Source of the DNA: Halobacillus salinus
GTDB taxonomy: Bacteria > Bacillota > Bacilli > Bacillales > Halobacillaceae
Reading direction: 5' to 3'
Assembly: GCF_004684905.1 (NCBI RefSeq)
Contig: NZ_SRJC01000001.1
Coordinates: 1,488,001 to 1,552,000, forward strand
DNA length: 64,000 nt
Shown here: one piece after another, positions 55,009-64,000 of the stretch
Layout of the letters: each line of letters starts with the position of its first letter
How positions within the stretch are numbered: the stretch's first letter is position 1
The notes under the pieces: model-generated
Database searches by the model: none
The model's input: only the letters and a program-made list of their open reading frames with translations
Told to the model about the DNA's origin: nothing
Program-made: the position numbers and the translations under genes

Positions 55009-56151
55009 TTATCGACGACGATTGCGGTTACGAAGGAATGTAGGAATATCCAGCGTATCCTCTTCTTGCTTTTGCTGAGGTTGTGGTGCTTCGCGTCGAG
55101 GTTGCTCTTCACGTTGAGTACGTTCTACATTTGTAGACTTCGGTTGTGATTGTTGCTGCGGCTGTGGACGTTTTTTCTGCTGTCCTTGCGCTAGTTGAGT
55201 TTCATCAAATCCAGTCGCAATCACGGTTACAACAATTTCGTCTTTCAGGTTCTCGTTGATAACGGAACCGAAAATGACGTTTACTTCCTGATCGGCAGCC
55301 GACGTAACAATATCAGCAGCTTCCTGCACTTCGTATAGGCTCAAGTTTGCTCCTCCACTGATATTCATCAGTACGCCGTGTGCACCGTCAATAGACGTTT
55401 CTAGAAGTGGTGATGAAATAGCTTTCTTCGCCGCTTCAGCCGCACGACTTTCTCCTGTTGCAATACCAATTCCCATAAGAGCAGAGCCTTTGTCCACCAT
55501 GATCGTCTTAACGTCTGCGAAGTCAACGTTAATAAGTCCAGGTACAGCGATTAGATCGGAAATACCTTGGACACCTTGACGAAGCACATTATCCGCTTCA
55601 CGGAATGCTTCAAGCATCGGTGTGTTCTTATCTACGATTTCGAGTAGACGATCGTTCGGAATCACGATCAAAGTATCTACTGCGCCTTTAAGTCCTTCAA
55701 TTCCTCCGGTCGCTTGTGTAGAGCGCTTACGACCTTCGAATGTGAACGGTCGAGTTACGACACCGACAGTTAATGCTCCAAGTTCTTTCGCTACCTGTGC
55801 AATGACTGGAGCGGCTCCTGTACCTGTTCCGCCTCCCATTCCTGCTGTAACGAAGACCATGTCTGCACCCTGCAAAGCTTCTTCGATTTGTTCTTTGCTT
55901 TCTTCAGCAGCTTTGCGACCGACCTCTGGGTTGGCTCCGGCACCAAGACCACGTGTCAGTTTTCCGCCAATCTGCATCTTTACTTCCGCTTTAGAAAGGT
56001 TCAAGGCTTGAGCATCTGTGTTCACTGCAATGAACTCTACCCCTTGAACACCATGTTCGATCATTCGGTTAACGGCGTTGCTACCTCCACCGCCGACACC
56101 GATTACTTTTATCGTTGCCAACTGGTCCATGCTCGTATCAAAATCTAACAT
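55009..56151 (-). CDS. ftsZ: Cell division GTPase FtsZ
   Basis: 380 residues. Tubulin-like GTP-binding loop GGGTGTG at 106-112, N-terminal [15 protein letters not shown], and a synergy loop in the C-terminal domain ([19 protein letters not shown]). A Gln/Pro-rich disordered linker (about 318-365) leads to the conserved tail [16 protein letters not shown] that binds FtsA, SepF and others. AGGAGG precedes the ATG. It forms the Z ring. Confidence 0.98.
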   Translation of the reverse strand: MLDFDTSMDQLATIKVIGVGGGGSNAVNRMIEHGVQGVEFIAVNTDAQALNLSKAEVKMQIGGKLTRGLGAGANPEVGRKAAEESKEQIEEALQGADMVFVTAGMGGGTGTGAAPVIAQVAKELGALTVGVVTRPFTFEGRKRSTQATGGIEGLKGAVDTLIVIPNDRLLEIVDKNTPMLEAFREADNVLRQGVQGISDLIAVPGLINVDFADVKTIMVDKGSALMGIGIATGESRAAEAAKKAISSPLLETSIDGAHGVLMNISGGANLSLYEVQEAADIVTSAADQEVNVIFGSVINENLKDEIVVTVIATGFDETQLAQGQQKKRPQPQQQSQPKSTNVERTQREEQPRREAPQPQQKQEEDTLDIPTFLRNRNRRR

Positions 56152-56227
56152 CTTCCGTTCCTCCTAATACACGAGATTACAAGATTTATGGGTACGTCCA
56201 TCTTAAGAGCGATACCACGCTTGTCGT

Positions 56228-57520
56228 TTAATCAAAGAAGTATTTCAATAAGTTTGAAAATCCGCCTTCTTTTTTCTCTTTCTTCTCTTTAGTGTTTTCT
56301 TTCTGTTGCTTCACTACACGTTTTTGTTTCTTCAATTGAGGTTGTTCGACTTCCTCTACGGTTACAGCAGGAAAAATCTCTTTTCCTTGTATTTTCGCAT
56401 TACGATAGGCGAATTGCAAGATTCCGACGCCGCTTGTGAACTGCGGTTCTCTTACCCCAATGTAATCAGGGATGGCAAGTCTCACATTAGAATGGAAAAC
56501 GTCTTGAGCGAGCTCGAGTACGCCAGGCATATTCATGGACCCACCAGTGAGTACGAAACCTCCTGGCAGCTCACGAACGCCCATCCGTTGGATCTCTTGG
56601 GCCGCAAAAACGAAAATTTCTTCTAATCTAGCTTCAATCATATCAGAGATTTGCAATTGATTGAATGCCTGTTCGCGATTACTTCCAATAATCGTCACAG
56701 AAAAGGTTTCATCTTCATTAGCATCGTCAAAGAAACCATGTCCGTGCTCTACTTTTACTTGTTCTGCTTCCTCTGTAGAAGTACGAAGACCAATTGATAA
56801 ATCTTTGGTGATATTATCCCCACCAAACGGAATCAAGCTCGTCCCCTTCAAGTGCCCTTCTTCAAAAACAGATACAGTTGTAGAGCCACCTCCGACATCT
56901 AACAGTGCAACCCCAAGGTTCTTCTCATCCTCTGATAGAGATACCGTACCTGAAGCCAGTGGTTGCAGACACACATCCAATACTTCAAGCCCCGCACGCT
57001 CCACACATTTAAGCGTGTTATGTAATACGGTTTTGGCACAAGTAATAATCATGCCTTCCATCTCTAATCGAACACCGATCATACCCCTTGGGTCCGTGAT
57101 TTCATCTTGTCCATCTACGATGAACTGTTTTGGAATTACGTCAATAATCTCACGCTCCGGCGGGACTGAAACAACTTGAGCAGCGTCAATGACACGCGTA
57201 ATATCTTCATTTCCTATCTCTCTGCTGTCACTAGAGACAGCAACTACGCCGTGGCATGGTTGCAATTGAATGTGATTTCCATTCACACCGACAACTACTC
57301 GGTCGATCTTCATATCTACCATTCGTTCCGCTTGTTCTACAGCGGTACGAATTGATTGCACGGTTTGATCAATATCCACAATCGCACCTTTTTTCATACC
57401 TTTGGATTTGGCCGAACCGACTCCAATGATATTCAGTGTATCATTCAAAATTTCACCGATAATCACTTTGATCCGGCTAGTTCCTATATCTAAACTCACT
57501 AAAATTTCGTTTTGATTCAC
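56228..57520 (-). CDS. ftsA: Cell division actin-like protein FtsA
   Basis: 430 residues. Actin-like ATPase with phosphate loop LDIGTSRIKVIIGE, phosphate 2 GVALLDVGGGSTTVSVFEEG, adenosine motif FVLTGGSMNMPGVLEL. A basic linker (KKQKRVVKQQKENTKEKKEKK) precedes the amphipathic membrane helix FSNLLKYFFD at the end. It anchors FtsZ filaments to the membrane. The GTG at 57520 is chosen (AGGAGG upstream); earlier in-frame codons to 57568 lie before that site. Confidence 0.96.
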   Translation of the reverse strand: MNQNEILVSLDIGTSRIKVIIGEILNDTLNIIGVGSAKSKGMKKGAIVDIDQTVQSIRTAVEQAERMVDMKIDRVVVGVNGNHIQLQPCHGVVAVSSDSREIGNEDITRVIDAAQVVSVPPEREIIDVIPKQFIVDGQDEITDPRGMIGVRLEMEGMIITCAKTVLHNTLKCVERAGLEVLDVCLQPLASGTVSLSEDEKNLGVALLDVGGGSTTVSVFEEGHLKGTSLIPFGGDNITKDLSIGLRTSTEEAEQVKVEHGHGFFDDANEDETFSVTIIGSNREQAFNQLQISDMIEARLEEIFVFAAQEIQRMGVRELPGGFVLTGGSMNMPGVLELAQDVFHSNVRLAIPDYIGVREPQFTSGVGILQFAYRNAKIQGKEIFPAVTVEEVEQPQLKKQKRVVKQQKENTKEKKEKKEGGFSNLLKYFFD

Positions 57521-57642
57521 CAGTGACGCACCTCCTATAACAAGCCATTGAAATATATTCAAGCACATTGTGCTCTCATTATGAAAAACACTACTCCCCG
57601 AAAGCTTGAACCATGCGGTTTCTGAGAGTCATAGTATTAAAA

Positions 57643-57671
57643 ATCATATCGAACATAAAGGTAAAAAACAA
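57643..57671 (-). promoter_or_regulatory. Possible promoter of ftsA-ftsZ
   Basis: In the 263-nt gap between sbp and ftsA, TTGTTT (57666-57671) and TATGAT (57643-57648) lie 17 nt apart on the minus strand. The rest of the gap is AT-rich, and I see nothing else but a short hairpin near the ftsA end. Confidence 0.5.
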
Positions 57672-57783
57672 TTGATGTCATGTATTCGTAAATGAATTGA
57701 TATATTTCAACCTTTATAATCGGCATATATTCCCGTTTTTTAATGTTTTCCACAACAATACGTGAATATCCTTTAAGTTTTGG

Positions 57784-58140
57784 CTATTTTTTTCGTAATT
57801 TTACTAGTAAATTTTGGTCAATTATAATCCGACGGATGATGGCAATATTTTGAAACAGCCTTACACCGAAGGCGAAGACGGCAGCGAGGTAGAGATCCAC
57901 CCCGAGTTGAACGCCTAGAAACGCTAGCAACGCAGCAAGTGCCACATTAAAGAAAAAACCGGTAATAAATACTACCTCATCAAATTTCCGCTCCAAATGA
58001 GCTCGAATACCACCTAACAATGTATCAAAAGCAGCTAGTACAGCGATTGATAAATAATCGGAGTATGCGGCAGGAATTTGAAGATCCGTCAATAATCCTA
58101 ACGATAAACCGATGACCAAAAACAATATCGGTAACCACAT
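57784..58140 (-). CDS. sbp: Small basic protein Sbp (DUF1290)
   Basis: 118 residues with three to four hydrophobic segments: MWLPILFLVIGLSLGLLTDL, YLSIAVLAAFDTLLGGIRAHLE, FITGFFFNVALAALLAFLGVQLGVDLYLAAVFAFGVRLFQNIA and a basic C-terminal RRIIIDQNLLVKLRKK. Located just before ftsA as in B. subtilis. The ATG at 58140 gives the family's MWLP start with GGTGA upstream; the GTG at 58149 is 9 nt earlier and possible. Confidence 0.92.
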   Translation of the reverse strand: MWLPILFLVIGLSLGLLTDLQIPAAYSDYLSIAVLAAFDTLLGGIRAHLERKFDEVVFITGFFFNVALAALLAFLGVQLGVDLYLAAVFAFGVRLFQNIAIIRRIIIDQNLLVKLRKK

Positions 58141-58141
58141 G

Positions 58142-58849
58142 TCATTCACCAGTCTCTTCTAATATTTCTAAGTGTAGAGGAGCATCATACTTCGGTACCT
58201 TAAGCTCTTCTTTCACTTCTACATCAATCTCGAGACTCTCAATATTGAAGACGTCTCTAGATTGACTTGCTTCCATGTAATCTTTCAATTTCTGTGGTTC
58301 CTCACTTAACACCTGTATAGTCAATGGTAAGGATGGTAATGGCCGATTATTCACATAGGTCGAGCCATTAACATTTCTAATGGGAGAAAGGTTCGTCAAC
58401 CGTTCATTCCCAATTGCTATTTCACTTGCCCCGTAGGTATTCAAATCATTGATCATTCGCGTCAAAAGTTCCGGGGACAACTCCGGGTAAGTTTGTGCAT
58501 TAGAAACACCTTCAAAGATGATAGGTGAGACCTGCACTTCTATGCCCTTCCCTTTGACCTCAGTTAAACCTAATCGCTGCTCTAGAGAATCAATGGACTG
58601 CTTCAACGTTGCCAATTGTTCTTCAGAAGACTGTTCCTCATAATCTTCCAGCGTCTTGTCAGCTGATGAAATTTTCTGAAGAAGCTCTTGTTGCTTCTCT
58701 TGTTCTTGTTGCAAAGCTTCCCGAATCTCCCATTCATCTCTTGTGTCCCTGACTTCTGGCTCAGCTGTTGTCGTCTGAAATTGAACCGCAACCATAAACC
58801 CAATGAATAAACAAATAAAGGAAACCATCCACTTTGATAACTTTTTCAA
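58142..58849 (-). CDS. ylxX: DUF881 membrane protein YlxX
   Basis: About 235 residues: one N-terminal membrane helix (WMVSFICLFIGFMVAVQF), a coiled-coil region (about 35-85, EIREALQQEQEKQQELLQKI, then LKQSIDSLEQRLGL) and a DUF881 domain (about 90-235; GIEVQVSP, LTRMINDLNTYGASEIAIGNERLTN). Outside-facing. Start uncertain: TTG 58849 with AGGG 8 nt upstream, or the GTG at 58858 overlapping the ylxW stop. Paralogue of the next gene; function not settled, placed among division genes. Confidence 0.88.
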   Translation of the reverse strand: MKKLSKWMVSFICLFIGFMVAVQFQTTTAEPEVRDTRDEWEIREALQQEQEKQQELLQKISSADKTLEDYEEQSSEEQLATLKQSIDSLEQRLGLTEVKGKGIEVQVSPIIFEGVSNAQTYPELSPELLTRMINDLNTYGASEIAIGNERLTNLSPIRNVNGSTYVNNRPLPSLPLTIQVLSEEPQKLKDYMEASQSRDVFNIESLEIDVEVKEELKVPKYDAPLHLEILEETGE

Positions 58850-58854
58850 ATGAC

Positions 58855-59556
58855 TCACCCTTCAGTGGATAGTTTAGCATCCATAAGAATGTTCTCTTCC
58901 TTAGAAAGACTCACTTCGATATTGTCCGCTTTTAAGCGATCCACCACGCCCATAGTAAGACCTAAACTAGAATATAATACGTCTTGGTCACCTATGGCCG
59001 TGATCACAAACGGAGCAGGGTGTTGAATCCCGTCCAAGGTAATCACCGGCCCAGTACAAGCAATATAGCTGTCACTAAAGTAGCGTTGACCATTGATAGC
59101 AATCGCTTTTGCTCCAGAACTGAGCAATTCATTAATAACGGCATGAATATGGCTTTCATGAACGATATACTGATTCACCTGCTCTTGGTCTGGTATATAC
59201 GCCGAATCACTAAGGGCAATTTCCACCCCTTGTCCTTCTATAGGCAACTCTCCTACAAGTTGTTGAAGACGATTCTTCCTCGTCACGAGATCCGAAACCG
59301 TTTGTTCACTTGTAGCAAGATTACTCTCATGTGATTGGATATCCATACGTTTTTGTTTCAATTCTTCACGTAACTGCTTGTTTCTTTCTTCCATATTCAA
59401 CAACTGTTGTTGGTAATAATATTCTTTCTTCCACTGCGAGTCGTTCAGTTGAACCATTTCAGGACCTGTTTTCGTCTGTTGGTAGCTGTAAGCAATCAAA
59501 AACCCCGAAGCGAGTAAAACGAGTGATAGCAACCATGCTCTACCCTTCCGCTTCAT
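58855..59556 (-). CDS. ylxW: DUF881 membrane protein YlxW
   Basis: 233 residues: membrane helix at 7-25 (AWLLSLVLLASGFLIAYSY), coiled coil at about 40-90 (QLLNMEERNKQLREELKQKRMD) and a DUF881 domain with GVEIALSDSAY, VINELLSSGAKAIAINGQRYFSDSYIACTG and SLGLTMGVVDRLKADN. Same architecture as ylxX, so probably a duplicated pair. The ATG at 59556 has GAGGAG 6 nt upstream and overlaps the end of divIB. Confidence 0.9.
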   Translation of the reverse strand: MKRKGRAWLLSLVLLASGFLIAYSYQQTKTGPEMVQLNDSQWKKEYYYQQQLLNMEERNKQLREELKQKRMDIQSHESNLATSEQTVSDLVTRKNRLQQLVGELPIEGQGVEIALSDSAYIPDQEQVNQYIVHESHIHAVINELLSSGAKAIAINGQRYFSDSYIACTGPVITLDGIQHPAPFVITAIGDQDVLYSSLGLTMGVVDRLKADNIEVSLSKEENILMDAKLSTEG

Positions 59557-60328
59557 TGGTATTCTCCTCATCAGACGAGCCCTCTTCTTCAGGCAGCTCT
59601 TCAAAATAGGCTCCTACATCAATATGTATGATCCCATGAGAGCCAGGTTCAAGTTGTGACACGATCGAAGGGTAAGATGGCATTTTCGTAGAAAAATTAC
59701 GGATGGAAGCTAATACTTCATAGCCATCGTTCATATAAAGTCGGATTTGATAAGGGTTGCCTTCCTTTGGTACCCAGTGAATCTCTGAAATGAGACTTGC
59801 TACGCTGGACGGAAGTTCCTTCAACTCCTTCGACATTTCTTCTAAATAAGTTGCTTTTGAAAATCCAGCAAGTACTGGAGCATCACCTGCTGGTACAGAG
59901 GTAGCTTCGAGTTGCGTACCATCTTCTAAAATGGCGCGATACTGTCCCTTCTCCATTACATAACCAATCCGTTCCGCTTCCTTAACTTCAATCTCAACCG
60001 TACTCGGAAACTGTCTGGAAACATCAGCAGAATTGATTTGTTCGTGGGACTCGATTTGTTTTTGGATTTCTTTCGCGTTTACTTGCCAATAGTTCGTGTC
60101 TGTTGTAATACCACTCAATTTGGTGATCTCTTCTGAACTTATATGCTGTGCACCTTCTACATTGATGTTACGCACATGACTCAGGGGAGACTGCAAATAA
60201 ATGACCAAACTGATCAACACGAATAAAATCGATAAATAGAAGATCAATCTTCTGTTCGCTTTGCTTTTTCTTGTTTGTTTCAATCTCGGTATACGTTCTT
60301 CTATGGAGACAACTTTTCTCTCTTCCAT
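59540..60328 (-). CDS. divIB: Cell division protein DivIB (FtsQ)
   Basis: About 262 residues. A basic cytoplasmic N-terminus (RIPRLKQTRKSKANRR), one membrane helix (LIFYLSILFVLISLVIYL), a POTRA domain (VRNINVEGAQHISSEEITKLSG) and a beta domain ending in an acidic tail (EELPEEEGSSDEENTNEAEG). It forms a complex with FtsL and DivIC at the septum. AAGGAG lies 2 nt from an ATG at 60337 and 11 nt from the ATG at 60328; I prefer the second. The gene is preceded by a promoter, since spoVE is terminated upstream. Confidence 0.94.
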   Translation of the reverse strand: MEERKVVSIEERIPRLKQTRKSKANRRLIFYLSILFVLISLVIYLQSPLSHVRNINVEGAQHISSEEITKLSGITTDTNYWQVNAKEIQKQIESHEQINSADVSRQFPSTVEIEVKEAERIGYVMEKGQYRAILEDGTQLEATSVPAGDAPVLAGFSKATYLEEMSKELKELPSSVASLISEIHWVPKEGNPYQIRLYMNDGYEVLASIRNFSTKMPSYPSIVSQLEPGSHGIIHIDVGAYFEELPEEEGSSDEENTNEAEG

Positions 60329-60418
60329 ATCGGGCATTTCTCCTTATTCCTTAACACCCTAGGAGTGCTTCTTTCACACCTATACTCAGATGTTTTAAAT
60401 CTACTACAAAGCACTACC

Positions 60419-60427
60419 ATTATATCA
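60419..60427 (-). promoter_or_regulatory. Extended -10 promoter of divIB
   Basis: TGATATAAT on the minus strand: perfect -10 TATAAT (60419-60424) with the upstream TG dinucleotide. No clear -35. It is about 90 nt ahead of the divIB start. Confidence 0.55.
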
Positions 60428-60606
60428 CAAAAAAGTCTTTAATTATTGGGATAACTTTACTAGTTTCACAAGAAATTTCACGTCTAATCCCCTTCTGACG
60501 ACAACATTCCCGATTATGTATGAAGTCTGCCATTCACAAACATGTCCATACCCTTTATCCCCCTCTGCTAAACACCTTTCATCAACAAAATGCGACTCTT
60601 CCCTTG

Positions 60607-60649
60607 AAAAAGAGGTTCTGGTAGATCAGCTCCACCAGAACCTCTTTTT
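60607..60649 (-). terminator. Strong terminator after spoVE
   Basis: AAAAAGAGGTTCTGGT and ACCAGAACCTCTTTTT form a 16-bp perfect stem over an 11-nt loop, followed by T. It begins 4 nt past the spoVE stop. Confidence 0.88.
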
Positions 60650-60653
60650 CTCT

Positions 60654-61754
60654 CTATTTACTTGAGAATCGACTGACACTTAGGAGCAACCCTAGAGAAG
60701 CGAGGGTCAACGTTAGAGAAGAACCTCCGTAGCTGACGAGCGGGAGGGTAATACCAGTAACCGGTATCAACCCTGTCACAACACTGACGTTAATCATGAC
60801 TTGAATAGACACCATTCCGACAATACCTAACGCCAAGAGCGACCCGAATAAATCTGGTGCATACAAGCTTGCGCGAATGCCGCGCCATAACAAAATAAAA
60901 AATAAGCCAAGCAGCACGAGCCCACCCAAAAATCCTAACTCTTCTGCCAACACGGCAAAGATAAAGTCCGTCTGTGGTTCCGGTAAGTAAAAGAACTTTT
61001 GCATACTCTTACCCAGGCCAAGTCCAAGCAGCCCCCCTGGACCGATCGCATAAAGAGACTGGATTATCTGAAAGCCGCTGCCTAAAGGATCTTCCCATGG
61101 GTGTAGAAACGCTGTGATCCGCTTAATCCGATAAGGTGCGGAAGCAATTAAACCGACCATCCCCGCCATACCAGCACCGGCAATCCACATGAAGTGACTG
61201 ATTCTAGCTCCAGCTGTAAACATCATCACTAAGCATGTCCCAACCATCACCACACCTGTCCCCAAATCAGGTTGCAGCATAATAAGGGCAAACGGCACTA
61301 GAATCAAAGCTAAACCTGGCAGAAATCCTTCTTGGAATGAATTCATTCGCTTCTGTCTCTCCGAAAGGAACTTGGCCAGAAATAGAATCAAACCGAGTTT
61401 CATAAATTCGGAAGGTTGGATACTGAACATCCCTACTCCAATCCAACTTCTCGCCCCACCACGTACCATCCCTACTCCTGGTATAAGGACCGCCGCCAGG
61501 AAGACAAGACAGATGATCAAGATCAACTTAGCATGTCCATGCCAAACGTAATAAGGGATACGGGACAGAACAAACATAGCGACCAACCCAACTGTCGCAA
61601 AAAGAATCTGCCGTTTCGCAAAGAAATACGGATCGTCGAATTTATACTCTGACCAAATGCTCGAGGAACTGTACACCATGATAATGCCGATCGTCAGAAT
61701 TCCGATGATCGCCACAATCAACCATAAATCCGGCTTTTTGATTTTTTCCTCCAT
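60654..61754 (-). CDS. spoVE: SEDS-family peptidoglycan glycosyltransferase SpoVE
   Basis: 366 residues, 10 membrane helices. SEDS signatures: PDLWLIVAIIGILTIGIIMVYSSSS, QPSEFMKLGLILFLAKFL, QPDLGTGVVMVGTCLVM (catalytic Asp) and GLIPVTGITLPLVSYGGSSL near the end. The length equals B. subtilis SpoVE (366) and it lies between murD and divIB, where spoVE is found, so I favour it over FtsW (about 400 residues). It polymerises lipid II, needed for the spore cortex. The ribosome binding site is weak and partly inside a hairpin at 61762-61796. Confidence 0.93.
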   Translation of the reverse strand: MEEKIKKPDLWLIVAIIGILTIGIIMVYSSSSIWSEYKFDDPYFFAKRQILFATVGLVAMFVLSRIPYYVWHGHAKLILIICLVFLAAVLIPGVGMVRGGARSWIGVGMFSIQPSEFMKLGLILFLAKFLSERQKRMNSFQEGFLPGLALILVPFALIMLQPDLGTGVVMVGTCLVMMFTAGARISHFMWIAGAGMAGMVGLIASAPYRIKRITAFLHPWEDPLGSGFQIIQSLYAIGPGGLLGLGLGKSMQKFFYLPEPQTDFIFAVLAEELGFLGGLVLLGLFFILLWRGIRASLYAPDLFGSLLALGIVGMVSIQVMINVSVVTGLIPVTGITLPLVSYGGSSLTLTLASLGLLLSVSRFSSK

Positions 61755-61761
61755 AAGAAAA

Positions 61762-61796
61762 AGCCCTACCTCCCATCTCAGGTGGAAACTAGGGCT
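61762..61796 (-). promoter_or_regulatory. Attenuator-like hairpin ahead of spoVE
   Basis: On the minus strand AGCCCTA (61790-61796) pairs with TAGGGCT (61762-61768), followed by TTTTTC and then the spoVE ATG 7 nt further on. GGGAGG, the only Shine-Dalgarno-like sequence, is inside the loop, and a second pairing (CCACCT with GGGAGG, one mismatch) would mask it. Confidence 0.5.
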
Positions 61797-61815
61797 ACGC
61801 CTGACGCATAAGCCC

Positions 61816-63162
61816 TTACTTCAGCTTATGCACGGCATCTGTAAACATGTTGCCTCTTTGTTCAAAAGTGGAATATTGATCCCAACTCGCGCAAGCAGGC
61901 GACAGCAGTATAACGTCCTTCGCATCAGACATTGCATACGCTTTATCTACAGCCTGCTGCATGGTATCAACTATTTCTATCTGTTCAATACCAGCAGAAT
62001 TTGCTGTCTCCGCTAATTTATCCGCCGTTTCACCGAATAAAACGACGCCTTTCACTCCGCTCAAATACGGAAGTAAGCCTTCGAAGTCGTTGCCCCTATC
62101 AAGTCCACCAGCGAGTAAAATCACCGGCTGTTGGAAAGACCTTAAGGCATAGGATGTTGCAAGTATGTTCGTAGCTTTCGAATCGTTATAAAAGAGTCTT
62201 CCATTTGACTCTGTTACAAACTCGAGCCTGTGCTCGACTCCTGTAAACGACGTAAGGACTTCGTAAATCGCTTGATTCGATACTCCGACCTGCTTCACAG
62301 CAGCGACGGCGGCAAGGATATTCTGCAGGTTCTGAGGTCCGACGAGCACAATGTCTTCCCGACTCATTACGGCTTCCTCTTCGTAGTAAATATTCTCCTC
62401 ATCAGTCCATGCGCCCTTCTCTTTGTTATGAAGGGAGAAAGGGACCTGATGAGCAGATGCATTTGGAAGATAGCTGACGATTTTGCCATCATCCGCGTTG
62501 AATACCAAACTATCTTCGGATGTCTGATTGGCAATCAACCTCGCTTTGGCATCATGATAGTTCTTCAACGTATGGTGATAATCAAGGTGAGCCTCGTACA
62601 AATTCAACCACACAGCAACGTCCGGTCGAAAATCTTCTGTTCCTAGCAGCTGGAAAGAAGAAAGTTCAACAACCATCGTCTCGTCGTCTGAAGTAGACCG
62701 AGCTACTTCACAAGAGACACTCCCAATGTTTCCAGCTACCGATACCGGCTTTCCATCTGCTTCAATCATCTTATGGATCAATGTGGTAGTTGTCGTTTTT
62801 CCGTTTGAACCCGTGACCCCAATCAATGGTCCCTTATGCAGGTGACTCGTAAGTTCTACTTCTGTGACAACAGGAATACCTCGATTGACCGCTTCGTCTA
62901 CAAGCGGGTTCTCATACGGAATCCCAGGGTTTTTGACCATCAGATCAACGCCGTCCAAGGCAGACAAAGGGTGATCACCGAGGAACACCTCTGCTCCTTT
63001 TTGTTTTAAAGCTTGCACTGCTTCACTAGACTCATCCGCTTTCAAGTCGTTGACTCTTACACGAATGTTACTATCTAACAGCAAATGGGCAGCAGCAGTA
63101 CCACTCTTGGCTAAACCTAGGACAAGAACTTGTTTATAAGGAAAATCTTTCAATGTTTTCAT
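61816..63162 (-). CDS. murD: UDP-N-acetylmuramoylalanine-D-glutamate ligase
   Basis: 448 residues. Mur ligase with an N-terminal Rossmann domain ([18 protein letters not shown]), ATP loop [15 protein letters not shown] (about 116-130), and the central-domain Asn and His in [17 protein letters not shown] with the C-terminal [16 protein letters not shown]. Adds D-glutamate to UDP-MurNAc-Ala in the cytoplasm. It overlaps the mraY stop by 4 bp (ATGA), with GAGGTGATG as its binding site. Confidence 0.97.
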   Translation of the reverse strand: MKTLKDFPYKQVLVLGLAKSGTAAAHLLLDSNIRVRVNDLKADESSEAVQALKQKGAEVFLGDHPLSALDGVDLMVKNPGIPYENPLVDEAVNRGIPVVTEVELTSHLHKGPLIGVTGSNGKTTTTTLIHKMIEADGKPVSVAGNIGSVSCEVARSTSDDETMVVELSSFQLLGTEDFRPDVAVWLNLYEAHLDYHHTLKNYHDAKARLIANQTSEDSLVFNADDGKIVSYLPNASAHQVPFSLHNKEKGAWTDEENIYYEEEAVMSREDIVLVGPQNLQNILAAVAAVKQVGVSNQAIYEVLTSFTGVEHRLEFVTESNGRLFYNDSKATNILATSYALRSFQQPVILLAGGLDRGNDFEGLLPYLSGVKGVVLFGETADKLAETANSAGIEQIEIVDTMQQAVDKAYAMSDAKDVILLSPACASWDQYSTFEQRGNMFTDAVHKLK

Positions 63163-64000
63163 CCGAACATCACCTCAATATATACACCGATTACAGCAAA
63201 CACAAGGCCAACTGCCCAGAATGTTGTGACGACTCGCCATTCTGACCAGCCTTTCAACTCGTAATGGTGGTGGAGGGGACTCATACGGAAAACCCTCTTA
63301 CCAGTAGTCTTGAAGGAAATAACTTGAATGATCACGGAAAGCGTCTCAAGTACGAACACTCCGCCAATGATCACTAGCAGCAGTTCCATCTTCATTAAAA
63401 TAGCTATGATAGCGATCGCTCCACCTAGCGCAAGCGATCCAGTATCCCCCATGAACACTTTTGCAGGGTGTGCATTGAATACAAGGAATCCTAGCAACGC
63501 GCCAACAATGGATAAAGCGAAGATAGTAACTTCCACATTCGGTTCGATCGTCCAGGCAAGAATCCCGAATGCTCCGAATGCAACAGCAGCTGTTCCTGCA
63601 AGTAATCCGTCCAATCCGTCAGTCAAGTTAACCGCGTTGGAACCCCCTACCAGCATTAGCAGGATCAAGATCGCGTACCCAAATCCTAGTTCGAATTCCA
63701 TATCGGTACCAGGTACTCCGATTGTTGTAGGAAAGTCATTTTGTCTTAAAATTAAATAGACCACAATTGCAATAACGATTTGACCTAGCATTTTCTGTTT
63801 AGATGTCAAACCTAGATTTCGTTTTAATGCGACTTTAATATAATCGTCCAAGAATCCAAGTAAACCGTACCCTACCAATACAAATAAGACGATGAACAGT
63901 TGGATGCTTGGTGCTTCTGGTTGGAACCAATAAGCCGAGATGAGTGTCGTGACAAGGGCAGCGACGATAATCATCACACCACCCATTGTAGGGGTTCCGG
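63159..64000 (-). CDS. mraY: Phospho-N-acetylmuramoyl-pentapeptide transferase, N-terminus beyond the window
   Basis: 280 residues are present; the reading frame continues to the edge as GTPTMGGVM, so roughly 45 N-terminal residues are missing from a family of about 324. Catalytic motifs: [13 protein letters not shown] (Asp pair), [14 protein letters not shown] (Asp) and HHHYELKGW near the end. It transfers phospho-MurNAc-pentapeptide to undecaprenyl phosphate at the membrane. Gene order mraY-murD-spoVE is as in B. subtilis. Confidence 0.97.
   Translation of the reverse strand, partial: GTPTMGGVMIIVAALVTTLISAYWFQPEAPSIQLFIVLFVLVGYGLLGFLDDYIKVALKRNLGLTSKQKMLGQIVIAIVVYLILRQNDFPTTIGVPGTDMEFELGFGYAILILLMLVGGSNAVNLTDGLDGLLAGTAAVAFGAFGILAWTIEPNVEVTIFALSIVGALLGFLVFNAHPAKVFMGDTGSLALGGAIAIIAILMKMELLLVIIGGVFVLETLSVIIQVISFKTTGKRVFRMSPLHHHYELKGWSEWRVVTTFWAVGLVFAVIGVYIEVMFG

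Larger units (their letters stand above)
60338..60653 (-). other. Gap between spoVE and divIB where murG and murB would be expected
   Basis: 316 bp with no gene. It contains an extended -10 (TG-A-TATAAT, minus strand, at 60419-60427) that likely drives divIB and the downstream genes, and the spoVE terminator at 60607-60649. I see no remnant of murG or murB coding sequence. Confidence 0.65.

Overview
The window comes from the chromosome of a Gram-positive, endospore-forming member of the Bacillaceae. The evidence is a Bacillus subtilis-like order of the dcw (division and wall), spoIIG and pyr clusters, AGGAGG-type ribosome binding sites, PyrR attenuators, sigma-E and sigma-G genes, a Ger germinant receptor operon and a SleB/CwlJ cortex-lytic enzyme. 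Protein similarity, recalled and not searched, is closest in feel to moderately halophilic genera such as Halobacillus, Pontibacillus or Thalassobacillus; the genus is an inference. No rRNA, tRNA, CRISPR array, prophage or intact insertion sequence was seen.

Layout. 1-18.4 kb is accessory or loosely organised: an AT-richer left edge with an NTF2-like protein and a GNAT acetyltransferase bordered by short inverted repeats; a membrane c-di-GMP enzyme (MHYT-PAS-GGDEF-EAL); ferritin; a coupled SDR and methyltransferase pair; a lipoprotein; a ZIP metal transporter; an unknown 471-aa membrane protein; a leftward run of small stand-alone enzymes and small membrane proteins (DinB, P-loop kinase, VOC, alpha/beta hydrolase, DUF2711, HAD); a cortex-lytic hydrolase; a soluble chemoreceptor; and a second diguanylate cyclase. 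18.4-23.4 kb is a malate module: 2HCT transporter, malic enzyme with a cre-like site over its promoter, and a CitA/DcuS-type two-component system. 23.6-25.2 kb is an ABC exporter. 25.9-30.0 kb is a Ger receptor operon in the order A-C-D-B with a good sigma-G promoter. 30.2-34.1 kb holds an epimerase coupled to a degenerate protein kinase, and oligoendopeptidase F.

34.5-46.3 kb is the complete pyrimidine operon, pyrR-P-B-C-carA-carB-K-D-F-E, with three PyrR-responsive attenuators. It encodes all steps to UMP plus uracil uptake. 46.3-64 kb is the cell division and sporulation block: ylyB, lspA, divIVA, ylmH, ylmG, sepF, ylmE, ylmD, ylmC, sigG, sigE, spoIIGA, ftsZ, ftsA, sbp, ylxX, ylxW, divIB, spoVE, murD and mraY (cut by the window end). 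Compared with B. subtilis this block lacks ileS and ylyA between divIVA and lspA, ylmA beside sigG, and murG and murB between spoVE and divIB.

The most interesting observations are: spoIIGA appears to start at an ATC codon 8 nt after a strong Shine-Dalgarno sequence, and two small membrane-protein genes look the same with ATC or ATT; a perfect 20-bp palindrome resembles a dispersed REP-like element; a hairpin in front of spoVE combines a terminator shape with its only visible ribosome binding sequence; and a degenerate kinase is coupled to an epimerase. I found no obviously new defence or secondary-metabolite system. Most of the right half is conserved core genome.
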